A stretch of 64,000 nucleotides of DNA from Roseiarcus sp050010035 (GCA_050010035.1 JBEKLU010000004.1:1-64000); one strand, 5' to 3'. Shown: positions 23,671-33,110, numbered from the stretch's first letter. Numbers and translations: made by a program. The notes: generated by a model from the letters alone, not told the origin.

Positions 23671-25065
23671 TCAGCCGACGAGCTGATCGGCCAGCTCTTC
23701 CGGCTTGGCCTCGTTTCGCAAGGCCGCGGCGAGTTCGATGAACGGATCCTGGCAAGGCGGCGACGACAGCGTCTGGGTCATCGCTTCGTAAATGCGCGGC
23801 ACGGACTTCACCGCTTGATCGAGCAACGGATCGGCGCCGGCGGTGAAGCCGCCCATCAGTCGAAGATCCCGCGTTTCCTCGTAGCGGGCGATCAGCGCGC
23901 GCAATTTCGCCACCAGCTTGCGCTGCTCGGGCGTCCGGGTGGGATGCGCCAGACGCGAAACGGAGGTGAGAATATTGACGGCGGGAAAGCGCCCCTGGTC
24001 GGCGATCGCGCGATCGAGCACGATGTGGCCGTCGAGCGTGCCGCGTATGCTGTCCGCCACGGGATCGTTGTGGTCGTCGCCGTCCACCAGAACCGAGAAT
24101 ATTCCGGTGATCGATCCGGAGCCCTCGATCCCGGGGCCGGCGCGCTCGAGCAATCGCGGCAGATCGCTGAACACGCTCGGCGCGTAGCCGCGCGCCACCG
24201 CGGGCTCGCCGGCGGCCAGCGCCACGTCGCGCGCGGCGTGCGCGAAGCGGGTGACCGAATCGACGATCAGCAGAACCGATTCGCCGAGATCGCGGAAATA
24301 TTCGGCGACGGCCATCGCCGTTCTCGGCGCCAGGCGCCGCATCATCGGGCTCTCGTCGCCGGTGGAGACGACGGCGATCGCGGACTTGCGGTTGGTCGAC
24401 AGGGTGTCGTCGAGAAACTCGCGCACCTCGCGGCCCCGCTCGCCCACGAGCGCGAGCACGACGGTGTCGAAATCGGGCGCCCGAGCCAGCATCGACAGAA
24501 GCGTCGACTTGCCGACTCCCGAGCCGGCGAACACTCCGATGCGCTGGCCGGCGCAAAGCGGCGTGAACAGGTCGATCACGCGGATTCCCGACTTGATCGG
24601 CGTCTTGACGCGCGCGCGCCGCAGGGCGGGCGGCGGTTCGCCGTCGAGCGGCGCCGCGCGCTCGCCGGGCTCGAGGTCTCCGGCGCCGTCGATCGGTCGT
24701 CCGAGCGCGTCGATCACCCTGCCCTTCCATTCCGGACGCGGCCTCAGCGAAAGCGATTCGGCCCGATAGGCGCGCGCGCCGATCGCGGCCTCGCAACGGG
24801 CGTCGAAGGGCTTCAGGGTGACGGCGGCGTCCTCGATCTTCACCACCTCGCCGAGCTGGACGCGATCGCCCACGTCGACGCTGACGCATTCTCCGAGTCT
24901 GAGAAATCGCGACAGTCCGGCCACCCGATAGTGCGACATCGCGATTTCCGTCACCACGCCGCTGATCCGGGTTCGCGGCAGCGCCTCGGCGCCCCACGCC
25001 AATTTGCTCTCCAGGCGATCGAGCGCGTTGGGGCGCCGGCCGGCAGTCACCTCATCCCCGCTCAT
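23671..25065 (-). CDS. fliI: Flagellum-specific export ATPase FliI
   Basis: A 464-residue ATPase of the F1-beta-like family that powers substrate unfolding at the flagellar export gate. Walker A is AGSGVGKST at residues 180-188 and Walker B is LLIVD at 265-269, with the conserved VGERGREV and SVTRFAHA motifs. Length is normal for the family. With flgF upstream it forms a minus-strand block divergent from motA. FliJ (45755) and FliH (15849) are its probable partners. Confidence 0.95.
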   Translation of the reverse strand: MSGDEVTAGRRPNALDRLESKLAWGAEALPRTRISGVVTEIAMSHYRVAGLSRFLRLGECVSVDVGDRVQLGEVVKIEDAAVTLKPFDARCEAAIGARAYRAESLSLRPRPEWKGRVIDALGRPIDGAGDLEPGERAAPLDGEPPPALRRARVKTPIKSGIRVIDLFTPLCAGQRIGVFAGSGVGKSTLLSMLARAPDFDTVVLALVGERGREVREFLDDTLSTNRKSAIAVVSTGDESPMMRRLAPRTAMAVAEYFRDLGESVLLIVDSVTRFAHAARDVALAAGEPAVARGYAPSVFSDLPRLLERAGPGIEGSGSITGIFSVLVDGDDHNDPVADSIRGTLDGHIVLDRAIADQGRFPAVNILTSVSRLAHPTRTPEQRKLVAKLRALIARYEETRDLRLMGGFTAGADPLLDQAVKSVPRIYEAMTQTLSSPPCQDPFIELAAALRNEAKPEELADQLVG

Positions 25066-25103
25066 GCGCCAAGCCCAATATCATCTCCGGTTGCACGCCT
25101 TGC

Positions 25104-25829
25104 TCAGCCGACCGTGCCGAGCGTCTTGATGGCGTCTTGCAGCGACGCCTCCGTTTGCGACATTTGCGAACTGACGCCGTCGAAAGCGCGCGTCACGGCG
25201 ATCAGCTTGGTCATCTCCTGGATCGGATTGACGTTGGCGTTTTCGACGAACCCCTGGAGGATGCCGTTTTTCGTGAAGTCGAGAATGGGCGTCGCCGGCT
25301 TGTCGGGGATGACGCCCGACGTCCCGGCGCGCGTCAGCTTGGCGTCGTCGTCGATCGCGAAGAGACCGATCGCGCCGACTTGCTTGCCGTCCTGAGCGAT
25401 CATGCCGTCGCCCGAAATCGTCGGCGCGCTGGCGGCCGGATTGAGAATGATCGGCGCTCCGCCCGCGTCGAGAACAGCGTCGCCGTTCAGCGTCTCGAGG
25501 GCGCCGGTCTGGGAAATGCGCATGCGGCCGTCGCGCGTATAGGCGACCCCGTTGGCGTTGCTGATCGACATCCAGCCATCGCCCTGCACCGCGACGTCGA
25601 ACGGATCGCCCGTCTTGACCGTCGCGCCCGTCTGCCGGGATATGAAGGGCGACCCGGCCGAGACATAGGCGATGCGATTGTCGCCGGCTTTGGCGACCTC
25701 GGTCTCGAAGGTCACGCCGTCGGCGCGGTAGCCGACGGTGTTCATGTTCGCCACATTGCTGGCGATCGTCTCCAGGCGCCGCTCCAGCGAAACCTGGGCC
25801 GACAAGGCGACGTAAAGACCGTTCTGCAT
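25104..25829 (-). CDS. flgF: Flagellar proximal rod protein FlgF
   Basis: A 241-residue rod protein. The N-terminal rod/hook motif (ASNVANMNTVGYRADGVTFE), the central VQGDGWMSISNANGVAYTRDG motif and the C-terminal helix (NPIQEMTKLIAVTRAFD) are all present. Rod proteins are exported by the flagellar apparatus and assemble in the periplasm. Position upstream of fliI and divergent from motA matches other rhizobia. FlgF rather than FlgG is chosen because a second, longer FlgG is encoded at 32310. Confidence 0.92.
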   Translation of the reverse strand: MQNGLYVALSAQVSLERRLETIASNVANMNTVGYRADGVTFETEVAKAGDNRIAYVSAGSPFISRQTGATVKTGDPFDVAVQGDGWMSISNANGVAYTRDGRMRISQTGALETLNGDAVLDAGGAPIILNPAASAPTISGDGMIAQDGKQVGAIGLFAIDDDAKLTRAGTSGVIPDKPATPILDFTKNGILQGFVENANVNPIQEMTKLIAVTRAFDGVSSQMSQTEASLQDAIKTLGTVG

Positions 25830-25981
25830 TCTCTAAAGACCCGCAACGGGCGCACGCCGCGGCGCGGCTCACCCCTCCCGGCAGATTGGCCTCGCGCCCT
25901 TGCATGAAGCTGACCTCGCCATGACAGCCTGGCGTAAGTTTGCGGCTGCACCGTCGGGGGGTCGAGCGAGGAGAGCGGGCG

Positions 25982-26875
25982 TTGAATTTCATCATCGGAC
26001 TGATCATCGCCGTTGGCAGCATCCTCGGCGGCTACGGCGCGCTCGGCGGCCATCTCATCGTTCTGGTTCAGCCGTTCGAGTTCCTCATCATCGGCGGCGC
26101 CGCGCTCGGCATCTTCATCGTCGCCAACCCGTTGGCGACGATCAAGGATTGCGGCAAGGCCATCGTCGAGGCGGTGGCCGACAAAGTGCCCAAGCCGCGC
26201 GACTTCCTCGACGTCCTGAGCGCCCTGCACTCCCTGATGCGCGAATTGCGCGGCAAGTCCCGCGGCGAAGTCGAGGGGCATTTCGACAACCCCACCGAAT
26301 CGGACGTCTTCAAGGGCTTTCCGCGGCTGATCGCCAACAAGGACCTTCTCACCTTCATCTGCGACTACGGCCGTCTGATCATCATCGGCAACGCCAAGAC
26401 GCACGAGATCGAAGCGCTGATGGACGAGGAGATCGAAACGCTCTCGCACGACCGCTACAAGCCGGTTCACGCGCTCCAGGCGGTCGCCGACGCCCTTCCG
26501 GCGCTGGGAATCATCGCCGCCGTGCTCGGCATCGTCCATGCGATGGGCGCCCTCGACCAATCGCCGGAAGTACTCGGCGAGCTGATCGGCGCCGCGCTCG
26601 TCGGCACGTTCTCCGGCATTTTTCTCTCCTATTCAGTCGTCGCCCCGGTGGCGCTGAAGATCAAGACGGTTCGCCAGAGGCAGCTCCGTCTCTTCACCCT
26701 GGTCAAGCAGAGCCTGCTGGCGTTCATGAACGGCGCCATGCCGCAGGTGGCGGTGGAGTTCGGGCGCAAGACCATCCCCTCCAAGGAGCGTCCGACGATC
26801 GACACGGTCGAGAACGAAACCATCGCCGGCCCGGCGCCCAGCGCCCCCGACGAACCGATCAAGGAAGCGGCCTGA
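25982..26875 (+). CDS. motA: Flagellar motor stator protein MotA
   Basis: A 297-residue proton-channel subunit with four transmembrane helices: about 2-20, 30-50, 170-190 and 200-225. The conserved N-terminus FIIGLIIAVGSILGGYGALG and the ALPALGIIAAVLGIVHAMG helix are clear. The start is a TTG at 25982, preceded by GAGGAGAG at good spacing; it gives the canonical MotA N-terminus, while an upstream ATG would add charged residues before the first helix. It leads the motA-fliM-fliN-fliG-flhB group. Confidence 0.94.
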   Translation: MNFIIGLIIAVGSILGGYGALGGHLIVLVQPFEFLIIGGAALGIFIVANPLATIKDCGKAIVEAVADKVPKPRDFLDVLSALHSLMRELRGKSRGEVEGHFDNPTESDVFKGFPRLIANKDLLTFICDYGRLIIIGNAKTHEIEALMDEEIETLSHDRYKPVHALQAVADALPALGIIAAVLGIVHAMGALDQSPEVLGELIGAALVGTFSGIFLSYSVVAPVALKIKTVRQRQLRLFTLVKQSLLAFMNGAMPQVAVEFGRKTIPSKERPTIDTVENETIAGPAPSAPDEPIKEAA

Positions 26876-26878
26876 GCC

Positions 26879-27829
26879 ATGTCGATCGAGGAACGCGACG
26901 GCGCGGCGGCGCCCTGGCTGCAAGGCCCGCAGCCCGATCATCCCGGCGTCGCGATCGAGCGCTTGCCGGGGCTCGCCTTCGCCCTCGAACAGTTCGCCTT
27001 GAACGTTCGGGAGGCGCTCGCGCCCCTTTGCAAGGCGCGCGCGTCCGGGACGATGGAAGAGATGAAGCCGACGAGCTTGTTCGAGCTCCTCGGCGAATGC
27101 GAAGGCCGCACCGCCGCGATGCTGCATTGCGCGCCATTCGACGCGCGGCTGCTGCTGATTTTCGATCCGCGCATCGTCGATACGCTCGTCGCGGCGGTCT
27201 TCGGCGGCTCCGCAGCGGATCGCGACGCTTCCCTGCGCGCACGGCCGAATCGCCCGCGCACCGGCATCGAGACGAGCCTCGTCGCCGAGCTGGCCCGCTC
27301 CCTGGGGAAGGCGCTGGACAAGGCGTTCGCGCAAGCCGCGAGCCTCGAGCTGAGGTTCGAACGCCTGGAAACGCTGGTCGACGTCCACGCCCTCGGACGC
27401 CGCGACATGCCGGCCGTCGCTGCGACGTTGACGATCGACACGGCGGGAGGCGCCGCCTCCCTCGTCGTCCTCCTGCCGCAGACGTTGCTCCTGCCGATGC
27501 GCAAGTCCCTGTCCCTTGATCCCGGCGAAGAAGCGTCCGCGGCCGATCCGCGCTGGACGCGGCAAATGGAAGTCGGCGTGACGAAAGCGCGCATCGCCGT
27601 CACGGCGGTGCTGGACGAACTGGAGATGACGCTGGGCGACATCGCCGATCTCGCCGTCGGACAAGTGCTGAACCTGCACGGCGCGGGCATGGGTCGCGTT
27701 CGGCTCGAGTCCGCCGGGCATGAAATGTTCTGGTGCAAACTCGGCCAGGGCGACGGCCGCTACTCCCTCGAAATCGAGGAGCCGATCGAGCAGGACAACG
27801 ATCCCGTCGAAGCCGCGTCCGCCTTTTGA
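26879..27829 (+). CDS. fliM: Flagellar motor switch protein FliM
   Basis: A 316-residue C-ring protein. The middle CheC-like domain (LLLIFDPRIVDTLVAAVFGG) and the C-terminal SpoA-like domain (ITAVLDELEMTLGDIADLAV-like strand and LNLHGAGMGRVRLES) are recognisable. The N-terminal CheY-binding peptide common to FliM is not obvious. Sequence is divergent, as usual in rhizobia, but the gene order motA-fliM-fliN-fliG fixes the identity. It begins three bases after the motA stop. Confidence 0.87.
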   Translation: MSIEERDGAAAPWLQGPQPDHPGVAIERLPGLAFALEQFALNVREALAPLCKARASGTMEEMKPTSLFELLGECEGRTAAMLHCAPFDARLLLIFDPRIVDTLVAAVFGGSAADRDASLRARPNRPRTGIETSLVAELARSLGKALDKAFAQAASLELRFERLETLVDVHALGRRDMPAVAATLTIDTAGGAASLVVLLPQTLLLPMRKSLSLDPGEEASAADPRWTRQMEVGVTKARIAVTAVLDELEMTLGDIADLAVGQVLNLHGAGMGRVRLESAGHEMFWCKLGQGDGRYSLEIEEPIEQDNDPVEAASAF

Positions 27830-27874
27830 TCGGTTCGCGCCCGCGAACGCAACGAGCAACCGAGGAAAGAAACG

Positions 27875-28219
27875 TTGGACATGGATGACAATTTTCAATC
27901 GCCGAACGCGTCGCGAGAACCGGACGCCGCGAGCGGCGCGCCGCCCTCGAGCGCGCCGAAATACGATACGATTCTGTCGATTCCCGTCACCGTGCAAGTC
28001 GTGCTCGGGGCGACGACGATGCCCGTGGCCAGCCTGATGAAGCTCGGCCGCGGCGCGGTCATTTCGCTCGATCAGAAGGTCGGCGATCCCGTCAACGTCG
28101 TCGTCAACGGCAGGGTGGTCGCGCGCGGCGAAGTCGTGGTGGTCGATGAAGACAACGCCCGATACGGCGTTTCGCTGACCGAGATCGTCGCGTCCTCGCG
28201 CGACGACCGCGCCGCTTAG
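27875..28219 (+). CDS. fliN: Flagellar motor switch protein FliN
   Basis: A 114-residue protein with a short acidic N-terminus and the full SpoA/FliN C-terminal domain: TILSIPVTVQVVLGATTMPV, LGRGAVISLDQKVGDPVNVV and ARGEVVVVDEDNARYGVSLTE. It forms the lower part of the C ring and binds FliH. A TTG at 27875 has GAGGAAA five bases upstream; an ATG two codons later (27881) is the alternative start. Confidence 0.93.
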   Translation: MDMDDNFQSPNASREPDAASGAPPSSAPKYDTILSIPVTVQVVLGATTMPVASLMKLGRGAVISLDQKVGDPVNVVVNGRVVARGEVVVVDEDNARYGVSLTEIVASSRDDRAA

Positions 28220-28234
28220 AGGGGTGGAAGCGCG

Positions 28235-29263
28235 ATGAACCCGGACCCCGCCGCCGACACGCCCGACGACGCGCGCAAATTCGCCGGCGCTCAGAAGGCC
28301 GCCGCGATCCTGTTGGCGATGGGCAAACCGCCCGCGACGCGCGTGCTGAAGCATTTCGAGCCGCGAGAGCTGCGGGAGGTCACGCGCGCGGCGGCGAAAC
28401 TCGGCACGGTGTCGATGGCGGAGCTCGAAGCGCTGGTCGAGGAATTCACTTCGCAGTTCTCCGCCGGCGCGAGCCTCCTCGGCGACGTCGGACAGGCGCG
28501 GGAAATGCTGACCGACGCGGTGCCGCCCGAACAGGTGGCCGACATCATGTCGGACCTGGGCGGCGGCGGCGACGACAATATCTGGGGCGCCCTGGGCGCC
28601 ATCGCCGAGCCCGCGCTCGCGGCGCAGTTGGCGAACGAACATCCGCTGACGACGAGCTTCGTTCTCTCCAAACTGGAGCCCGCGCTCGCGGCGCAAGTCG
28701 TCTCGCATCTGCCGCGCGACGTGCGTAACGAGGTCCTGTGCGCGATGATCACGCGGCCGTCGATCTCCGAGGATGCGCAACGCGTCATCGAAGAGGCGGT
28801 GCGCAAGGATCTGGCGACCCTCGCCGGGCGCGCTTCCGGCCTCGACAATCACCTCCGCATCGCCGAGATCATCAACAGTCTCGAGCCGCTCGAGGCGCGC
28901 GAGGTCATGCAAACGCTGGTGGCGGCGCGGCCGACCGAAGCGAAGCTGGTCATGAAGATGCTGTTCTCCTTCGACGACCTGCCTCGCCTGTCGCTGCGCG
29001 CGCGCGCCACCCTCTTCGACAAGCTGCCGACCGAGGTCGTCGTGCTCGCCCTGCGCGGCACCGACGCCGAATTCCGCGACGTCGTGCTTTCCGCGATGGC
29101 TTCGCGCTCCCGGCGCCTCGTCGAGGCCGAGCTCGCCACGCCGTTCACGCCGCTGCCGCGCGACATCGCCAAGGCGCGCCGGCAAATCGTCGATCTCGTG
29201 CTCAAGATGGCGCAGCGCAACGAAATCGAAATCGCCCCGCCCGAAGGCGTCGAAGCGGCGTAA
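28235..29263 (+). CDS. fliG: Flagellar motor switch protein FliG
   Basis: A 342-residue rotor protein linking FliF to FliM/FliN and contacting MotA. An N-terminal region (AQKAAAILLAMGKPPATRVL), a middle armadillo-like region with EHPLTTSFVLSKLEP, and a C-terminal torque domain with charged residues (VLALRGTDAEFRDVVLSAM) are all present at normal spacing. The ATG is preceded by GAGGGGTGG. It is flanked by fliN and flhB in one transcription unit. Confidence 0.95.
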   Translation: MNPDPAADTPDDARKFAGAQKAAAILLAMGKPPATRVLKHFEPRELREVTRAAAKLGTVSMAELEALVEEFTSQFSAGASLLGDVGQAREMLTDAVPPEQVADIMSDLGGGGDDNIWGALGAIAEPALAAQLANEHPLTTSFVLSKLEPALAAQVVSHLPRDVRNEVLCAMITRPSISEDAQRVIEEAVRKDLATLAGRASGLDNHLRIAEIINSLEPLEAREVMQTLVAARPTEAKLVMKMLFSFDDLPRLSLRARATLFDKLPTEVVVLALRGTDAEFRDVVLSAMASRSRRLVEAELATPFTPLPRDIAKARRQIVDLVLKMAQRNEIEIAPPEGVEAA

Positions 29264-29281
29264 CTCCAAGCGGGCGCGGCC

Positions 29282-30370
29282 ATGAGCGACGACCAGGACA
29301 CCGACAGCAAGACCGAAGAGGCGACGGAAAAGAAGCTGCACGACGCCGTCGAGCGCGGCGTCGTGCCGTTTTCCCGCGAAGTCTCGATCCTGGCTTCGCT
29401 CGCCGCCATCCTGATCGTCATGGTGTTCGTGCTGCCCCCGCGCACGGAGCAGTTCGTGGGCGTCCTGGTCCACTTTCTCGACGACCCCGCGGGGTGGCGG
29501 CTCGAGCGGTCGAGCGACGTCGCGGCGCTCGGCGAAATCATACTGATCGCCGCTGCCGAGTTTCTCGCGCCGACCGTGGTGCTGCTGATGGTCTTCGGCG
29601 TGGTGTCCTCGATCGCGCAAAATCCGCCGCGCTTCGTGCCCGACCGCATAATTCCCGATCTCAAGCGCATTTCCCTCGGCGCCGGCCTGTCGCGCGTGTT
29701 CGGTCTGCGGGGCTGGACCGAATTCCTCAAGAGCGCGATGAAGGTCGTCACCGTCATCGTCGTCGTCGCGGGCATTCTCGGCGGGCAAAGATACGTTCTG
29801 ACCACCGCGATGTTTCTCGACGTCGCCGAGCTGCCCCAGCGCGTTCTCAAGCTCTGCGTCGACGTCGTCGCCGCCGTGATGGTGGCCACGCTCGTCGTCG
29901 CGTCGGCCGACCTGGCGTGGGCGCGAATTCATTGGCGCCGCGACCAGCGCATGAGCCGGCACGAGCTCAAGGAAGAGCTCAAACAGACCGAGGGCGATCG
30001 CCTGACCAAGGCGCGTCTGCGCTCGCTCAGATTGGATCGCTCGCGCAAGCGCATGCTCTCGGCCGTGCCGAAGGCGACGATGGTGGTCGTCAATCCGACG
30101 CACTACGCGGTCGCGATGCGATATGTCCGCGCGGAGGGCGGCGCGCCGATCGTGCTCGCCAAGGGCGTGGATCTCGTCGCCCTCAAGATCCGCGAGATCG
30201 CGGAGCAAAACGCCGTCCCGATCGTCGAAGACAAACCGCTCGCCCGCGCGCTCTACGGCGCCGTTGCGGTCGACAGCGCGATCCCCCCCGAATTCTACCG
30301 CGCCGTGGCCGAGATCGTGCATTTGATCCAGGAAAAGAAGAGTTCCTGGCCCTTGACGAGGAATCGATGA
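29282..30370 (+). CDS. flhB: Flagellar export apparatus protein FlhB
   Basis: A 362-residue export-gate protein with four transmembrane helices in the first 215 residues and a cytoplasmic domain that switches substrate specificity. The self-cleavage motif NPTH is intact at residues 271-274 (VVVNPTHYAVAMRY). The N-terminal DSKTEEATEKKLHDAVERG motif is typical. Specificity switching also needs FliK, encoded at 19087. Confidence 0.95.
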   Translation: MSDDQDTDSKTEEATEKKLHDAVERGVVPFSREVSILASLAAILIVMVFVLPPRTEQFVGVLVHFLDDPAGWRLERSSDVAALGEIILIAAAEFLAPTVVLLMVFGVVSSIAQNPPRFVPDRIIPDLKRISLGAGLSRVFGLRGWTEFLKSAMKVVTVIVVVAGILGGQRYVLTTAMFLDVAELPQRVLKLCVDVVAAVMVATLVVASADLAWARIHWRRDQRMSRHELKEELKQTEGDRLTKARLRSLRLDRSRKRMLSAVPKATMVVVNPTHYAVAMRYVRAEGGAPIVLAKGVDLVALKIREIAEQNAVPIVEDKPLARALYGAVAVDSAIPPEFYRAVAEIVHLIQEKKSSWPLTRNR

Positions 30371-30374
30371 CGTC

Positions 30375-30887
30375 ATGAAGAATCGACAGTCCGAACGTCG
30401 ACGCCTCGTCCATGAGGAAATGATCGCCAACGCCATGGTCGACGTCGCGACGGAATTGCGGCTCGCCGACCCGTCGGAGCTGATTCTGATGATTCGAGGC
30501 GAGCAAGCCGCCAACATCGCCGACCTGGTCAACTCGTCGAGCGAGCTGTTCTTCAAGAACGGCAGTCTGCGATACGCGCTGTCCGCGGGTTGCGACGTGC
30601 AATGGGACTCCACGCCGACCATTCGGCTGGACATGGAATTCCGCTACGCCGCGGTCAGCGCGTTCTTCCGTTTGATGATCGGCCGCAAGCGCGCCGGGGT
30701 CGACGTCGTCGAAGTCCTCTTCGACGACGTCGATCTCGACGGAGCCGCGCAGGACCAGCGCCTGTCCGCCGCGATCGCCGCGGCGCGGCTGCGACCGCCT
30801 CGCGGAGCGGGCGGCGGCGCGCTCGGCGCGCCCGCCCCGACGCGGACGCCGCCGCGGCGCAAGCCTGGAGCAAGGCCGCACGTCTAA
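30375..30887 (+). CDS. Conserved hypothetical protein between flhB and flgB
   Basis: A 170-residue protein starting five bases after flhB. The first 120 residues look folded, with helices (RLVHEEMIANAMVDVATELR) and a strand-rich part (SLRYALSAGCDVQWDSTPTI). The last 40 are a Pro/Arg/Ala-rich tail. It has no signal peptide or membrane helix. I do not recognise a named family. Tight packing between flhB and flgB suggests a cytoplasmic role in flagellar assembly. Confidence 0.65.
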   Translation: MKNRQSERRRLVHEEMIANAMVDVATELRLADPSELILMIRGEQAANIADLVNSSSELFFKNGSLRYALSAGCDVQWDSTPTIRLDMEFRYAAVSAFFRLMIGRKRAGVDVVEVLFDDVDLDGAAQDQRLSAAIAAARLRPPRGAGGGALGAPAPTRTPPRRKPGARPHV

Positions 30888-30922
30888 CCTCGAGCCACGA
30901 TCCATTGCTCGGAACTCGACGC

Positions 30923-31300
30923 GTGTCGCAACCCTATGTTCTTCAGATCGCCTCGCAAAGGACGCAATGGCTGTCGGCGCGCGAATCGCTGATCGCCGGC
31001 AACGTCGCCAACGCCAACACGCCGGGCTACCGCGCGACCGATCTTCAACCGTTCGCGGCGGTGCTCGACAGCACGCAGGTCTCGATGACGACGACGAACC
31101 CGGCGCACATCACGCCGACGCAAGACGAACTCACCTCGGCGCGCGTCGTCGAGAACGACGCGTCCGACCAGACCCTGTCGGGCAATTCGGTGCATCTCGA
31201 GCAAGAAATGATCAAGCTGGGCGACGTGAACCGCGACTACTCCATGAGCACGAACATCAAGCGAGCCATCCATCAGATGATGATGTCGGCGTTGAAGTGA
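30923..31300 (+). CDS. flgB: Flagellar proximal rod protein FlgB
   Basis: A 125-residue rod protein. The conserved N-terminal rod motif reads SLIAGNVANANTPGYRATDL in close variant, and the C-terminal helix is LEQEMIKLGDVNRDYSMS. The start is a GTG at 30923 chosen by family length; the ribosome-binding site (GGAAC) is weak. It opens the flgB-flgC-fliE-flgG group. Confidence 0.92.
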   Translation: MSQPYVLQIASQRTQWLSARESLIAGNVANANTPGYRATDLQPFAAVLDSTQVSMTTTNPAHITPTQDELTSARVVENDASDQTLSGNSVHLEQEMIKLGDVNRDYSMSTNIKRAIHQMMMSALK

Positions 31301-31306
31301 ACGACC

Positions 31307-31726
31307 ATGCCCGATCCCCTGCAATCATCGTTGCGAATCGCCGGCGCCGGTTTGGAAGCGCAATCGACGCGACTGCGCGTCATCTCGGAGAATATCGCGA
31401 ATTCGCAATCGACCGGGACGACGCCGGGCGCCGATCCCTACACCCGCCAGACCGTATCGTTCAGCAGCGAAGTCGATCGGGCGGCGGGGCTGTCGCTGGT
31501 GCGCGTGAAGAGCATCGGCCTCGACGACAGCCCTTTCAAGATCGAACACGATCCGGGCAATCCGGCCGCCGACGACAACGGATTTGTCAAGATGCCGAAT
31601 GTGGATGTGCTGACGGAGCTGGCCGATATGCGCGAAGCGAATCGAACCTACGAGGCGAATTTGCAGGTCGCCAAGCAATCGGCCGACCTGTTGGGCATGA
31701 CCGTCAATCTGCTCAAGGACGTTTGA
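31307..31726 (+). CDS. flgC: Flagellar proximal rod protein FlgC
   Basis: A 139-residue rod protein of normal length. It carries the N-terminal helix with RVISENIANSQSTGTTPGAD, the YTRQTVSF strand and the C-terminal NVDVLTELADMREANRTYEA motif that defines FlgC. It starts six bases after flgB. Confidence 0.95.
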   Translation: MPDPLQSSLRIAGAGLEAQSTRLRVISENIANSQSTGTTPGADPYTRQTVSFSSEVDRAAGLSLVRVKSIGLDDSPFKIEHDPGNPAADDNGFVKMPNVDVLTELADMREANRTYEANLQVAKQSADLLGMTVNLLKDV

Positions 31727-31963
31727 CCTTTTCGCCGCGGCGGCCCGGCGCGTTCGAGGAAGCGGCCGTTTCCCGGGGGACCGCGCACATCGGAGTTCTC
31801 ATGGTGGCGACCGACCGTCCCTCATGCGGTTCGACCAAGCAAGGCCGCGATCGCCGCGCCGCCCGCACGGCGGCGAGCGAAGCCATCGACGGCGTCGATC
31901 ATTCGAGCAAGGGAGGCGCGCAGGTTCTCGGCATCTTCGTCGGGGACGGCGCGCGCAAACACA

Positions 31964-32281
31964 ATGGCGATTGAAGGCATATCCGCGCTGGGCGCGGTCG
32001 GGACGCGACTGGGATTGGACGGTTCGCAGGGGGCGGCCGGAGCCGCCTCGACGTCGGCGTCCGCGCCGTCGTTCACGCAGACGCTGGGTCAGGTCGTGAA
32101 CGACGCGATCGGCACGATGCAAAGCGGCGAGGCCGCGTCCATTCAAGGCCTGCAGGGGACCATGGCGCCGTTCAAGGTCGTCGAAGCGGTCATGAGCGCG
32201 CAGCGCACATTGCAATCCGCGCTGGCGATCCGCGACAAGGCGGTTTCCGCCTATCAGGAAATCTCGCGGATGGCGATCTGA
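31964..32281 (+). CDS. fliE: Flagellar hook-basal body protein FliE
   Basis: A 105-residue protein that joins the MS ring to the rod. The C-terminal helical region FKVVEAVMSAQRTLQSALAI followed by RDKAVSAYQEISRM is the FliE signature. A 237-bp gap separates it from flgC; this gap has no convincing gene on the plus strand and could carry a promoter. Confidence 0.92.
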   Translation: MAIEGISALGAVGTRLGLDGSQGAAGAASTSASAPSFTQTLGQVVNDAIGTMQSGEAASIQGLQGTMAPFKVVEAVMSAQRTLQSALAIRDKAVSAYQEISRMAI

Positions 32282-32309
32282 AGCCTCGATACAACAGAAA
32301 GATCGTAGC

Positions 32310-33098
32310 ATGAGAGCGCTTGCGATAGCGGCGACGGGCATGAGCGCCCAAGAGCAAAACCTCGAAGTCATCGCCAACAACATCGCCAACATCAACACCA
32401 CCGGATTCAAGCGCTCGCGCGCGGAATTCACCGATCTGATCTATCAGACCGAGCGCGTGATGGGCGTCAGCAGCCGCGGCCACGACGCCACAGTGCCCGA
32501 AGGCGCGCAAGTCGGGCTCGGCGTGCGCACCGCCGCGATCCGCAGCTTGCAGATCCAAGGCGCGCTCACCAACACCGGAAACTCGCTCGACCTGGCGATC
32601 AGCGGGCGCGGCTGGTTTCAGGTGACCACGCCGGCGGGCGACGCCGTCTATACGCGGGACGGCGCGTTCAACACCAATTCGACGGGGCAATTGGTGACCG
32701 CCGACGGCTACACGGTGACTCCGGCGATTCTGATCCCGCCGACCGCGACGAGCGTCACCGTGAGCCAGACGGGCGTGGTGACCGCGACGATTCCCGGACA
32801 GGCGACGCCGCAACAGGTCGGCCAGTTGACGATCGCCAATTTCATCAACGAAGCCGGGCTTCAGGCGTTGGGCAGCAATCTCTTCCAGCAAACCGCGGCG
32901 TCGGGTCAGCCCACTGTCGGCGTTCCCGGCGACACGGCGTTCGGTATCGTCCAGCAGGGCTATCTGGAAGCCTCGAACGTCGACCCCGTGTCGGAGATCA
33001 CCAACCTGATCAGCGCGCAGCGGGCCTACGAAATGAATTCGAAGGTCATTCAGGCCGCCGATCAGATGTCCGGAACGATATCGAATATGAGGGCTTGA
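32310..33098 (+). CDS. flgG: Flagellar distal rod protein FlgG
   Basis: A 262-residue distal rod protein, full length for the family. It begins MRALAIAATGMSAQEQNLEV and carries ANNIANINTTGFKRSRAEF, SGRGWFQVTTPAGDAVYTRD and the C-terminal NPVSEITNLI-like motif (DPVSEITNLISAQRAYEMNS). The distal rod passes through the P and L rings built by FlgI and FlgH encoded just downstream. Confidence 0.96.
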   Translation: MRALAIAATGMSAQEQNLEVIANNIANINTTGFKRSRAEFTDLIYQTERVMGVSSRGHDATVPEGAQVGLGVRTAAIRSLQIQGALTNTGNSLDLAISGRGWFQVTTPAGDAVYTRDGAFNTNSTGQLVTADGYTVTPAILIPPTATSVTVSQTGVVTATIPGQATPQQVGQLTIANFINEAGLQALGSNLFQQTAASGQPTVGVPGDTAFGIVQQGYLEASNVDPVSEITNLISAQRAYEMNSKVIQAADQMSGTISNMRA

Positions 33099-33110
33099 GG
33101 AGACCGCGCC

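Noticed and set aside
26633..30634. 1333-codon open frame on the minus strand opposite motA to flhB
   Set aside because: The plus strand carries five conserved flagellar genes across this stretch, so the antisense frame is a composition artefact.
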